From contig NZ_CP022463.1 of NCBI RefSeq assembly GCF_002224485.1, forward strand, positions 3,355,816-3,419,815: 64,000 bases of DNA, read 5' to 3'. This DNA comes from Sinomonas sp. R1AF57 (GTDB lineage: Bacteria > Actinomycetota > Actinomycetes > Actinomycetales > Micrococcaceae). Positions 1 to 7,254 of the stretch are shown here, one piece after another (the first letter of the stretch is position 1; the number at the start of each line of letters is the position of its first letter). Below the pieces are notes generated by a model. The model was not told the origin of the DNA. It ran no database searches and saw nothing but the letters and a program-made list of their open reading frames with translations. The translations under genes and the position numbers were made by a program.

Positions 1-936
1 GTACTCGATGGACACTCGACGGCCGGTCTTCTTGTAGTAGTCGTGCGCGGCGTCGAGGGCCTCGTCGACCTTCCAGCGGTTGTTGACGGGGATGAGCTCG
101 TCGCGGAGCTCGTCGTCGGGCGCGTGGAGGGAGAGCGCGAACGTGACCGGCAGGTCCTCGTCGGCGAGCTTGCGGATCGCGGGGACGAGGCCCACCGTCG
201 AGACTGTGATGTTGCGGGCGCTCATGCCCAGGCCCATCGGGACCGGGTCCACGAAGCGGTGCACCGCGTTCATGACGCGCTTGTAGTTGGCCAGCGGCTC
301 GCCCATGCCCATGAACACGATGTTGGTGACGCGCTCGTCGGGGTGCTCGGCCTGTCCCAGCTCGCCCGCGGCGATGAGCCGGTTCGCGGCGACGACCTGG
401 TCCACGATCTCGGCGGTGGACATGTTGCGGGTCAGACCGGCCTGGCCCGTGGCGCAGAACGGGCAGTTCATGCCGCAGCCGGCCTGGCTGGACACGCAGA
501 GGGTGATGCGGCCGGGGTAGCGCATGAGCACGGACTCGACGAGCGCGCCGTCGAAGAGGCGCCAGAGGAACTTGATGGTGTTGCCGTCGTCCGTCTTGAG
601 GCGGCGGACCTCGGTCAGCAGCGGCGGGAAGAGCTCGGAGGCGAGGTCCTCGCGGCCGGCCTTGGGGAGGTCGCTCATCGCGGCCGGGTCCGTGGTCCAG
701 TGCTGGAAGTAGTGGGTGCTCAGCTGCTTGGCGCGGAACGCCGGGAGGCCGAGCTCCTTGAGCTTGGCCTGGCGCTCCTCGAGGGAGAGGTCCGCGAGGT
801 GCTGCGGGGGCTGCTTGACCCTCGGGGACGCGAACTGGAGCAGCGGCCGGCCCTCGGGGGTGCGCTGCTGCTCCCAGCCCTCTGCCGTGGGCAGGACCTG
901 GGGACGGGTGTCGGGAGAGGCAGGGCGAGAAGTCAT
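1..936 (-). CDS. rlmN: Dual-specificity 23S rRNA/tRNA adenine-C2 methyltransferase RlmN, 3' end outside window
   Basis: Radical-SAM enzyme that methylates C2 of A2503 in 23S rRNA and of A37 in some tRNAs. The minus strand reads 312 codons without a stop up to the window edge. The [4Fe-4S] motif CxxxCxFC is visible as [12 protein letters not shown], followed by the family's [10 protein letters not shown] and the SAM-binding stretch around [10 protein letters not shown]. The ATG at 936 follows GGGAAGG on the minus strand, a good ribosome site. RlmN is usually about 350-400 residues, so some 40-80 C-terminal residues are missing, including the second methyl-carrying cysteine. Identity is secure. 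Confidence 0.95.
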   Translation of the reverse strand, partial: MTSRPASPDTRPQVLPTAEGWEQQRTPEGRPLLQFASPRVKQPPQHLADLSLEERQAKLKELGLPAFRAKQLSTHYFQHWTTDPAAMSDLPKAGREDLASELFPPLLTEVRRLKTDDGNTIKFLWRLFDGALVESVLMRYPGRITLCVSSQAGCGMNCPFCATGQAGLTRNMSTAEIVDQVVAANRLIAAGELGQAEHPDERVTNIVFMGMGEPLANYKRVMNAVHRFVDPVPMGLGMSARNITVSTVGLVPAIRKLADEDLPVTFALSLHAPDDELRDELIPVNNRWKVDEALDAAHDYYKKTGRRVSIEY

Positions 937-1057
937 CCTTCCCATCATCCCACGCCCGTTTGTTGAAGTGACAATCCGGGGACTATGATTCCGCTCTCGC
1001 GCGGGTTGGGCGGGGCCGGCGAGGCGGGGCGGCGCAGCTGGGCGGGCGGGGTCGTTT

Positions 1058-1126
1058 CGGGTACAGATGTTTCGGCCTCAGGGCCTTTCGGGTACAGATC
1101 TTTCGGCCTCAGGGCCTCTCGGGCAC
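1058..1126. repeat. 31-bp direct repeat, two copies plus a partial third
   Basis: Units start at 1058 and 1089 with CGGGTACAGAT, differ at very few bases, and are followed by a seven-base partial third copy. The reverse complement of each unit contains GTACCCGAAA, the same core found in the opposite orientation at 1332-1420. Confidence 0.8.
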
Positions 1127-1178
1127 GCACGACGGCGTGTGGCCGACGCACGCAGGTGCGCCGCGCCGTCGTGCGTGC
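1123..1178. repeat. Palindromic REP-like element, GCACGACGGCG family
   Basis: Left arm 1123-1137 (GCACGCACGACGGCG) pairs perfectly with 1164-1178, leaving a 26-base loop. The same core arms recur at 6348-6381, 15276-15306 and 36792-36827, with single arms near 3319 and 41027. Confidence 0.75.
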
Positions 1179-1331
1179 GTTCCCGTCCGATGCCGGGAGG
1201 CGGCTTGTTGCTGTTGAGTCAGGACATGACCCGCGCTGCGACGGCTTCTTGCGTGTGAGTCGCCCTCAGGCGATCTCCCTCGCCCCAAGCCGTCTCACCC
1301 CATCGCTATGCTCACAGGGTGTCGCCCTGAC

Positions 1332-1420
1332 GAATTTGGCGTACCCGAGACGCCGGGCCACCCGAATTCGCGTACCCGAGACGCCGGGCCACCCGAATTC
1401 GCGTACCCGAAACGCCGGGC
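1332..1420. repeat. 31-bp tandem repeat, nearly three copies
   Basis: The core GTACCCGA[GA]ACGCCGGGC occurs at 1341, 1372 and 1403, exactly 31 bases apart. Copies are joined by CCACCCGAATTCGC, with a one-base slip in the first linker. A stray piece of the same sequence (GGCGTACCCGAATTC) lies upstream of pobA near 6292. Confidence 0.8.
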
Positions 1421-1447
1421 GGCGAGGCGCGGGGGACCCGCCCGCCG

Positions 1448-3358
1448 TCAGGCCTGCCGGGCCGGCGACGGCGCCGCGGCCTGCTCGGCGTACAGCCCCG
1501 CGTAGGTCCCCCCGGCCGCGAGGAGCTCGGCGTGCGTTCCGCGCTCGACGATCCGGCCGCCGTCGACCACATAGATCACGTCCGCGCCGACAACGGTCGA
1601 GAGCCGGTGCGCGATCGCGATCGTGGTCCGGCCGTGGGCGGCGGCGTCGAGGGCGCGCTGGACGAGGCGTTCGGAGACGGTGTCGAGGGCGCTCGTCGCC
1701 TCGTCGAGAATGAGGACCTCGGGGTCCTTGAGCAGCACGCGCGCGATCGCAATCCGCTGCTTCTCCCCGCCGGAGAGCCGGTAGCCCCGCTCCCCCACCA
1801 CCGTGTCGTAGCCGTCCGGGAAGGACTGGATCGTGGCATGGATGTTCGCCGCGCGGCAGGCGGCCTCGAGCTCCTCGAGCGTCGCATCGGGCTTTGCGTA
1901 CCGCAGGTTCTCGGCGATCGAGGCGTGGAACAGGTACGTCTCCTGGCTCACGACGCCGATATGGCTCACCAGCGACTCGCGCTCGATATCGCGCACGTCC
2001 CGGCCCGCGAAGCGTACCGACCCCGAGGTCGCCTCATAGAAGCGCGGGATGAGGTACGAGACCGTCGTCTTGCCCGCGCCGCTGGGCCCGACGAAGGCGA
2101 CGTACTGCCCCGGCTCGATCGCGAACGACACGTCCTCCAAAGTGGCCCGCTCCTCGCCGCGCGCGTCCGGGTAGCGGAACGTCACGCCGTCGAACGCCAC
2201 CTCGCCCAGTCGCGGCGCGCCGTCGGGGAGGGGGGCGGCGTCGGGCGCGTCGGTGATCGCGGGCTTGAGGTCGAGGTACTCGAAGATGCGCGCGAACAGG
2301 GCGCCGGAGGTCTGCAGGTCGAGGGCCACGCGCATGAGGGCGATGAGCGGGAAGAGCAGGCGCGCCTGGACGTTGGTGAACGCGACGATCGTGCCGGCGG
2401 TGATCGCGGCCGGGGCGCCGGCCCCCACGCTCCCGGTCAGCAGCCACCCCGCCACGAGGTACACGATCGCCGGGATCGAGGACATGAAGATCGTCACGAG
2501 GGCGAAGAAGTACTGGCCGCTCATGGCCTGGCGGATCTGCAGCCGGACCAGGTTCCGGTTCTCCTTCGAGTACCGGCCGATCTCGTCCGGCTGGCGGTTG
2601 AAGCTCTTCGACAGCAGGATCCCCGAGACGCTCAGCGACTCCTGCGTGATGGCGGTCATGTCGGAGAGGGACTCCTGGGTCTTCGTCGCGATCCGGGCGC
2701 GGACCTGCCCGACCCGCCGCTGCGCGACGACGAGGAACGGCATGAGCACGACGGCGATGAGGGTCAGCTGCCAGTTCAGCGCCACCATGGCCACGAAGGC
2801 CGCGATGACCGTCACGACGTTGCCGACCACCCCCGAGACCGTGTTCGACAGCACCCCGGCGACCCCGCCGACGTCGTTCTGCAGCCGCGACTGGATCACG
2901 CCCGTCTTGGTGCGGGTGAAGAAGCTCAGTTCCATGGACTGCAGGTGCGTGAACAGGCGCACGCGCAGCGAGCCCATGACCTCGTTGCCCACCGTCGAGG
3001 TCAGGTACGTCTGCCACACACCCAGCAGGGCCGAGAGCACGTACGCGCCGACCATGAGACCCACGAGCTGGACCAGCATGGGGACGTCGGGGCGGCCCGT
3101 GGGCGGGAAGAGCCCCTGGTCGAAGATGCGCTGGGTCAGCAGCGGAGGGGCGACCGAGAGCGCCGCCGCCGCCAGGACCAGCACCACCGTGAGCGCGAGC
3201 GCCCCGCGGTGCGGGCGGAACAGCTCGGCGATCCGCGCGAGCAGGTGCGGGATCTTGGGCGCCTCGGCGTTGAGCTTCTTCTGCAGCGCCACATCGCCGG
3301 TTCCAATGCGCCCGCCGCGCACGACGGCGCCGGGTCGCCCGGGTGGGTGCATTGACAT
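1448..3358 (-). CDS. ABC exporter, fused membrane and ATPase domains (half-transporter)
   Basis: A 636-residue MdlB/MsbA-type half-transporter that would act as a dimer in the inner membrane to export drugs or lipids. Six transmembrane helices fill roughly residues 50-330. The C-terminal ATPase shows Walker A (GPSGAGKTT), the ABC signature LSGGEKQR, Walker B (VLILDEATSALD) and an H-loop (AIAHRLST). The ATG at 3358 has an AGGAG site. It lies 30 bases downstream of a padR gene on the same strand, so export is probably controlled by that repressor. The N-terminal codons contain one arm of the GCACGACGGCG repeat. Substrate unknown. Confidence 0.9.
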   Translation of the reverse strand: MSMHPPGRPGAVVRGGRIGTGDVALQKKLNAEAPKIPHLLARIAELFRPHRGALALTVVLVLAAAALSVAPPLLTQRIFDQGLFPPTGRPDVPMLVQLVGLMVGAYVLSALLGVWQTYLTSTVGNEVMGSLRVRLFTHLQSMELSFFTRTKTGVIQSRLQNDVGGVAGVLSNTVSGVVGNVVTVIAAFVAMVALNWQLTLIAVVLMPFLVVAQRRVGQVRARIATKTQESLSDMTAITQESLSVSGILLSKSFNRQPDEIGRYSKENRNLVRLQIRQAMSGQYFFALVTIFMSSIPAIVYLVAGWLLTGSVGAGAPAAITAGTIVAFTNVQARLLFPLIALMRVALDLQTSGALFARIFEYLDLKPAITDAPDAAPLPDGAPRLGEVAFDGVTFRYPDARGEERATLEDVSFAIEPGQYVAFVGPSGAGKTTVSYLIPRFYEATSGSVRFAGRDVRDIERESLVSHIGVVSQETYLFHASIAENLRYAKPDATLEELEAACRAANIHATIQSFPDGYDTVVGERGYRLSGGEKQRIAIARVLLKDPEVLILDEATSALDTVSERLVQRALDAAAHGRTTIAIAHRLSTVVGADVIYVVDGGRIVERGTHAELLAAGGTYAGLYAEQAAAPSPARQA

Positions 3359-3388
3359 GGCTTCTCCTGACTCGTGCTGTCCGGCTGG

Positions 3389-4027
3389 CTATTCCGCGAG
3401 GATCAGGTACAGGGCCTTGCGGGCCTCGTCGATCTTCGCGGCGGCCTGGGTGCGCTGCTCGTCCGTCGCGGCAGCACGGAACTGGTGCAGCACCCCCATG
3501 AACTTGCCGACGCTCTCCATGAACGCCTCGGTCGCCTCGCTCGTTCCGGGCGCGGCGTCCCAGGCCTTGGTGAGCTCTTCGGCATGGTCCGCGGCGTAGG
3601 CGCGGCCGGCGTCCGTGAGCGTGTACTCGGTGCGCTTGCCCTCTCCGGCCTGCTCGACGAGCTCCTCGTCGACGAGCTGGGCGAGTGTCGGGTACACGGA
3701 GCCGGGGCTCGGCTTCCACATGCCGTTGGTCTTGGCGCTGGCGGCCTGGATGATCCCGTAGCCGGTGAGCGGCTGCTCCGTGAGGAGTGAGAGCACCATG
3801 GCCCTCACGTCCCCGCGGCTAGCACGGCGTCCTCCGCGGGGCCCGAAGCCCGGGGGGAAGCCGTGGCCGGGGTGGTGGCCGTGGCCGCCCGGGCTGAAGC
3901 CATGGCCGGGGAACCCGGGGAAGCCGGGGGCTCCTGGGGCGAAGCCCGGGAAGCCCGAGCCGGGACGGTGGGGTCCGTCGTGGTGGTGCATTTCTTCATG
4001 GTGGCGGTGTCGTGGCATTTCGCACAT
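3389..4027 (-). CDS. PadR-family repressor with His/Gly/Pro-rich N-terminus
   Basis: A 212-residue protein. Residues 1-70 are an extended tail rich in His, Gly, Pro and Phe (MPRHRHHEEMHHHD, then FPG/GHG repeats). After it comes a PadR winged helix (MVLSLLTEQPLTGYGIIQ ... GSVYPTLAQLVDEELVE) and a helical C-terminal dimerisation region. The ATG at 4027 is preferred because it has a GGGAGA site and because a farther upstream ATG would overlap the promoter. It is co-directional with the ABC exporter, the classic PadR arrangement of a repressor controlling its own efflux pump. The histidine tail could bind metal, but that is only a guess. Confidence 0.88.
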   Translation of the reverse strand: MCEMPRHRHHEEMHHHDGPHRPGSGFPGFAPGAPGFPGFPGHGFSPGGHGHHPGHGFPPGFGPRGGRRASRGDVRAMVLSLLTEQPLTGYGIIQAASAKTNGMWKPSPGSVYPTLAQLVDEELVEQAGEGKRTEYTLTDAGRAYAADHAEELTKAWDAAPGTSEATEAFMESVGKFMGVLHQFRAAATDEQRTQAAAKIDEARKALYLILAE

Positions 4028-4082
4028 GGTGTTCTCCCGAAGCGGATAGATCTGCGCCGGCCCCGGGCGGAGTCGGAACTTA

Positions 4083-4111
4083 ACGATATATCGCTGAACA
4101 TCGGAGAACAA
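4083..4111 (-). promoter_or_regulatory. Probable promoter and operator of the padR-ABC operon
   Basis: On the minus strand a TTGTTC -35 (4111-4106) and a TATCGT -10 (4088-4083) are 17 bases apart. The -10 is embedded in a perfect palindrome CGATATATCG (4084-4093). An AT-rich palindrome over the -10 in otherwise GC-rich DNA fits a repressor site. Confidence 0.55.
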
Positions 4112-4125
4112 CCCCTCTCTTTGCC

Positions 4126-4188
4126 GAGGTCACCTCCCCTGACGCCGAGGTCATCCCCTCTGACGCCGAGGTCACCTCTCCGACCGCG
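4126..4188. repeat. 21-bp repeat, three copies, GAGGTCACC orientation
   Basis: Units begin at 4126, 4147 and 4168 with GAGGTCA[CT]C and share the linker CTGACGCC. They are inverted relative to the longer array at 4293-4460. Confidence 0.75.
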
Positions 4189-4292
4189 CCAGCGGGACAT
4201 CAGCTGCCCACAGCCGCTTCTGCTGCGTGAATTGGCTCAGGAAATGCGGCTTAGGGCAGCACATGCGGGACCGCCAACCGGCATTCCCCGGC

Positions 4293-4460
4293 GGGGTGAC
4301 CTCCGCGCCACACGGGATGACCTCCGCGCCACACGGGGTGACCTCGCCGCCACACGCGGTGACCTCGGCACCGCACGCGGTGACCTCGGCACCACACGCG
4401 GTGACCTCGGCGCCACACGGGGCGACCTCGGCACCACACGCGGTGACCTCGGCGCTAGGG
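4293..4460. repeat. 21-bp tandem array, eight copies, GGTGACCTC core
   Basis: Eight consecutive 21-base units start at 4293, 4314, 4335, 4356, 4377, 4398, 4419 and 4440, each close to GCGGTGACCTCGGCACCACAC. The last unit runs into the stop codon of the AhpD-like gene (4455). No gene is supported between 4112 and 4454. The core also appears at 8529-8572 and 34890-34912. Confidence 0.85.
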
Positions 4461-4937
4461 GCCGACCTTGTGGCGGCTCACGATCGAGACGCGGTTGAAC
4501 GCGTTCATCGAGATGGCGGCCCAGCACAGCGCCGAGTACCGGGCATCCCCCAGCTCCGCCCGGGCCCGCGCGAGTGCGGAGATGCGCTCCTCGTCGTCGG
4601 GCAGGTGCGTGACGGCCTCGGCGATATCCAGGGCGGCCCGCTCGAGCACCGTGAAGAGCCCAGCCTCGCGCCAAGCCGGCAGGACGTGCAGCTTCCGCTC
4701 GGGCACGCCGGCCTCGACCGCAAGCCGGCCATGGAGGTCCAGGCAGAACGCGCACCCGTTGATCTGCGAGATCCGCACCGAGGCGAGCTCGACGACGGCG
4801 CGCGGCAGGCCGGCGTCGTCCGTCACCTTCCGCACCTGGAGGGTGAAGGCATTGAGGGCCTTCCAGACCGCGGGGTCGGACTTGTCGAGGTAGAAGGCGG
4901 GCTCGTCGTCGGGTTCGGGGGCGGGGCTCTGGGTCAT
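4455..4937 (-). CDS. Carboxymuconolactone decarboxylase-family / AhpD-like protein
   Basis: A 160-residue all-helical protein of the AhpD/CMD superfamily. The redox motif CxxC with its histidine is present as C62-A-F-C65-L-D-L-H69, and a conserved glutamate (E50) lies 12 residues before it, as in peroxidatic AhpD proteins. It would reduce peroxides or act as a small thiol oxidoreductase. The CxxC argues against a true 4-carboxymuconolactone decarboxylase, so it is probably not a pathway enzyme despite lying next to pobA. A strong hairpin at 4965-4998 separates it from pobA, so it is likely transcribed on its own. Confidence 0.85.
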   Translation of the reverse strand: MTQSPAPEPDDEPAFYLDKSDPAVWKALNAFTLQVRKVTDDAGLPRAVVELASVRISQINGCAFCLDLHGRLAVEAGVPERKLHVLPAWREAGLFTVLERAALDIAEAVTHLPDDEERISALARARAELGDARYSALCWAAISMNAFNRVSIVSRHKVGP

Positions 4938-4964
4938 GGACCCATCATGGCCGGAAGACGCCGA

Positions 4965-4998
4965 ACGGCCCCCGGAACCTGGAGGTACCGGGGGCCGT
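4965..4998. terminator. Hairpin terminator downstream of pobA
   Basis: A perfect 11-bp stem (ACGGCCCCCGG with CCGGGGGCCGT) and a 12-base loop, placed 17 bases after the pobA stop. There is no long T tract, as is common for GC-rich actinobacterial terminators. Confidence 0.7.
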
Positions 4999-5015
4999 GG
5001 CGCGGGCGCAGGAGG

Positions 5016-6206
5016 CTACTTCGTCTGCCACCCCGTGTAGCACTCGGCGATGTAGGCGCGGCCGTGCTCGGAATCGAGCAGCGAGCGGAGCTCGCCGAGC
5101 TGGCGGGCGCGGAAGAACGCGTGGTTCTCCTCCTGCGGGACGGTGTGCAGGAGCGTCGTCATCCAGTACGAGAAGTTCTGTGCCTTCCACACCCGGTCCA
5201 GCGCGCGCTCCGAGTAGGCGTCGAGGATCGCGGACGAGCCGGACTTGAAGAACGAGTCGAGGCCCTCGAACAGGAGGCGGACGTCGTGCAGCGCAAGGTT
5301 GAGGCCCTTGGCGCCGGTGGGCGGCACGGTGTGCGCGGCGTCGCCGGCGAGGAACAGGTTCCCGTACCGCATCGGCTCGGCGACGAACGAGCGGAACGGC
5401 AGCACGACCTTGCTCGTGACCGGACCCTCCTTGAGCTCGAAGCCGTTGCCGTTCACCCGCAGGCGCAGCTGCTCCCAGATCTGCTCGTCAGTCCACTCGT
5501 CCGGGTTGGTGCCCGGGTCGCACTGGAAGTACATGCGCTGCACGGTGTCGGTGCGCTGGGAGATGAGCGCGAAGCCGTGCTCGGAGTTGGCGTAGATGAG
5601 CTCGGGCGAGCTGCGCGGGGCCTCGGTGAGGATGCCGAACCAGGCGAAGGGGTACTCGTTGAAGTACCAGCGTCGCTCGGACTCGGGGATCGCGGAACGG
5701 CAGTGGCTGCGGGAGCCGTCGGCGCCGACGAGGATCTGGGCGCGGAGCTCGAAGTCCTTGCCGTCCTCGTCCGTGAAGAAGACCTTGGGCTGGCCGGTGA
5801 GGTCCGCGGTGTCGACGTTGCTGCACGAGTAGCGGACGTCGCCGCCGTCAGCCTCGCGCCGGGCGGCGAGGTCGTCGAACACGTCGTTCTGCGGGTACAG
5901 CCACACCGACTGGCCGACGAGGCCCTTGAAGTCGATGCGGTGGCTCACGCCGTTGACGCGGAACTCCGTGCCCTCGTGCTCGTGGCCGTTGCGCAGCACG
6001 TTGTCCACACCGGAGTCGACGAGCAGGTTGACGCTGCCGGCCTCGAGGATGCCGGCGCGGATCGTGTTGGAGATCGCCTCGCGGCTGCGGATCTCCACGA
6101 CGGTGCTGTCGATGCCGGCCTGCGCGAGCAGGTGGGAGAGCATGAGGCCCGCGGGCCCTGCGCCCATGATGGCCACCTGCGTGGTGATGACGGTGCGATC
6201 GCCCAT
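5016..6206 (-). CDS. pobA: 4-hydroxybenzoate 3-monooxygenase
   Basis: A flavoprotein that hydroxylates 4-hydroxybenzoate to protocatechuate using NAD(P)H and O2. The 396 residues match the family length. The FAD Rossmann motif is at residues 15-20 (GAGPAG), with TIRAGILEAG near 48-57 and the second FAD motif LFLAGDAAHTVPPTGAKGLN. The helix that sets NADPH preference in Pseudomonas enzymes (ERQTPDY) reads EIRSREA here, which would fit the NADH-accepting actinobacterial type; this is inferred. The ATG at 6206 has an AAGGAAC site, and an upstream extension would run through the promoter. The product feeds the lig operon at 22.5-29.2 kb. Confidence 0.95.
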   Translation of the reverse strand: MGDRTVITTQVAIMGAGPAGLMLSHLLAQAGIDSTVVEIRSREAISNTIRAGILEAGSVNLLVDSGVDNVLRNGHEHEGTEFRVNGVSHRIDFKGLVGQSVWLYPQNDVFDDLAARREADGGDVRYSCSNVDTADLTGQPKVFFTDEDGKDFELRAQILVGADGSRSHCRSAIPESERRWYFNEYPFAWFGILTEAPRSSPELIYANSEHGFALISQRTDTVQRMYFQCDPGTNPDEWTDEQIWEQLRLRVNGNGFELKEGPVTSKVVLPFRSFVAEPMRYGNLFLAGDAAHTVPPTGAKGLNLALHDVRLLFEGLDSFFKSGSSAILDAYSERALDRVWKAQNFSYWMTTLLHTVPQEENHAFFRARQLGELRSLLDSEHGRAYIAECYTGWQTK

Positions 6207-6303
6207 GATCGTTCCTTTCGGGGGTGGGGCCGGCTCGCGGGATCCGCGGCGGCGAAGCGTCTGGAATGAGTGTGACGCGCATCGCCTGCGCGGCGTACCC
6301 GAA

Positions 6304-6318
6304 TTCCATTGATCGGAA
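6304..6318. promoter_or_regulatory. Imperfect palindrome upstream of pobA, probable IclR site
   Basis: TTCCATTGATCGGAA shares its left half with the near-perfect palindrome at 7198-7212 on the other side of the iclR gene. The pair suggests that one IclR protein controls both pobA and the importer. Confidence 0.5.
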
Positions 6319-6347
6319 GGCACCGACGAAAACGAGAGGTGCGCTCC

Positions 6348-6381
6348 CGCCGTCGTGCGCCGTTCGGCCCGCACGACGGCG
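6348..6381. repeat. Palindromic REP-like element, GCACGACGGCG family
   Basis: A perfect 12-bp stem (CGCCGTCGTGCG, 6348-6359, with 6370-6381) and a 10-base loop, between the iclR stop and the pobA promoter. It may also terminate iclR transcription. Confidence 0.75.
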
Positions 6382-6408
6382 CACGCCCGCCGCGCGCGGC
6401 CGGCCCGC

Positions 6409-7158
6409 CTACTGCGCGCGCTCGCCGAGCTGCCTGCCGATGCCCCGGGCCGCCGTCATGAGCGCTGGGACGAGCTGCTGGATCCGCACCTCGGCGAGCG
6501 GGACCACAACGCCGATGGCCGCGACGGGCCGACGCTGGCGGTCGTGGATGGGCACGGCGATGCCCCATGTGTCGGGGTCGACCACGCCTGCGAGTTCCGC
6601 GAAGCCCTGGGTCGCGGCCGCGGCGAGGATCTGACGGACATGCTCGGCGGTCGTCCTCCCCGTGGGGTCGCGGAAGCGCGCGAGGTAGGCCGCCTGGACG
6701 TGCGGCGGCTGCGCAGACATGATCGCCACGCCGGCGGAGGAGATGTGCACGGGCATGCGGCCCGCGACCTTGGCACGGTTGGCCACAGAACCCCTGCGGG
6801 AGAGCCGCTCGACGAAGAGGACGTCGTCCCCCTGGAGCACCGCGAGGTTCACGTTCTGGTTGAGGACCTGGTGGATGTCGTCCATGAAGGGCAGCGCCGC
6901 CTGGCGCAGGACGAGCGTGGGCGAGTTCCGGTTCACGAGCTCCCAGAGCCGCAGGCCGAGCTGCACCTTGCCGCCCGGGGCCTGCTCGAGGAGTCGGTGC
7001 TCGGCGAGTTGCTTGACGAGCCGGTGCGCGCTCGTGAGCGGAAGGCCCGCGCGGGCCGCGAGCTCGCCGAGCGGGAGCGAGCTGACGCCCTCGGGGAAGG
7101 CCTCGAGGACGCGGACCACGCGGTCCACCACCGAGTCCCCGGTCGTCGAATTCGCCAT
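6409..7158 (-). CDS. IclR-family regulator (PobR/PcaR-like) of 4-hydroxybenzoate genes
   Basis: A 249-residue IclR regulator: N-terminal winged helix (LPLGELAARAGLPLTSAHRLVKQL) and C-terminal effector-binding domain (from about residue 80; GRMPVHISSAGVAIMSAQ, WGIAVPIHDRQRRPVAAIGVVVPL). It lies between pobA (same strand) and a divergent aromatic-acid importer, so its effector is probably 4-hydroxybenzoate or protocatechuate. The ATG at 7158 has an AGGAG site. Longer readings would run through the operator at 7198-7212. Confidence 0.88.
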   Translation of the reverse strand: MANSTTGDSVVDRVVRVLEAFPEGVSSLPLGELAARAGLPLTSAHRLVKQLAEHRLLEQAPGGKVQLGLRLWELVNRNSPTLVLRQAALPFMDDIHQVLNQNVNLAVLQGDDVLFVERLSRRGSVANRAKVAGRMPVHISSAGVAIMSAQPPHVQAAYLARFRDPTGRTTAEHVRQILAAAATQGFAELAGVVDPDTWGIAVPIHDRQRRPVAAIGVVVPLAEVRIQQLVPALMTAARGIGRQLGERAQ

Positions 7159-7197
7159 CTCGGCCTCTCCTGTCGCACCCGCACCGGTCCAACCCGA

Positions 7198-7232
7198 TTC
7201 CATTGAATGGATCCCAGTGTCGCACACGACAC
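7198..7232. promoter_or_regulatory. Two palindromes in the iclR/importer divergent promoter
   Basis: TCCATT-G-AATGGA (7199-7211) is a perfect 6-1-6 palindrome related to the site upstream of pobA. GTGTCG-CACA-CGACAC (7217-7232) is a second, unrelated 6-4-6 palindrome. Both lie in the 96 bases between the divergent starts and are placed to control both genes. Confidence 0.6.
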
Positions 7233-7254
7233 GGCTCGGTGATACACCTCTCAG

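Larger units (their letters stand above)
937..1447. other. 511-bp intergenic stretch made mostly of repeats
   Basis: No gene is supported on either strand. The stretch holds two 31-bp-period direct repeat arrays (1058-1126 and 1332-1420) and one large inverted repeat (1123-1178). Open frames crossing it owe their length to the repeats, whose period keeps frames open. rlmN starts at its left edge and reads away from it. The ABC exporter gene ends at its right edge. Confidence 0.7.

Noticed and set aside
1532-3355. Long plus-strand open frame (about 600 codons) opposite the ABC exporter
   Set aside because: It is a shadow: His/Arg/Asp/Val-rich composition, no domain, and complete overlap with a gene bearing intact ABC motifs. 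Similar long antisense frames opposite pobA, the lig operon and the MmgE gene were rejected for the same reason.
4293-4460. Possible CRISPR array
   Set aside because: The 21-base units are contiguous with no unique spacers, and no cas genes are present. It is a minisatellite.
4455-4937. Calling the CMD-family protein a pathway 4-carboxymuconolactone decarboxylase (pcaC)
   Set aside because: It carries the AhpD-type CxxC-x3-H motif and there is no 3,4-cleavage pathway in the window.
4227-6269. 680-codon plus-strand frame through the 21-bp array and pobA
   Set aside because: Its repeats come from the array, whose period is a multiple of three, and the rest is antisense to recognised genes.
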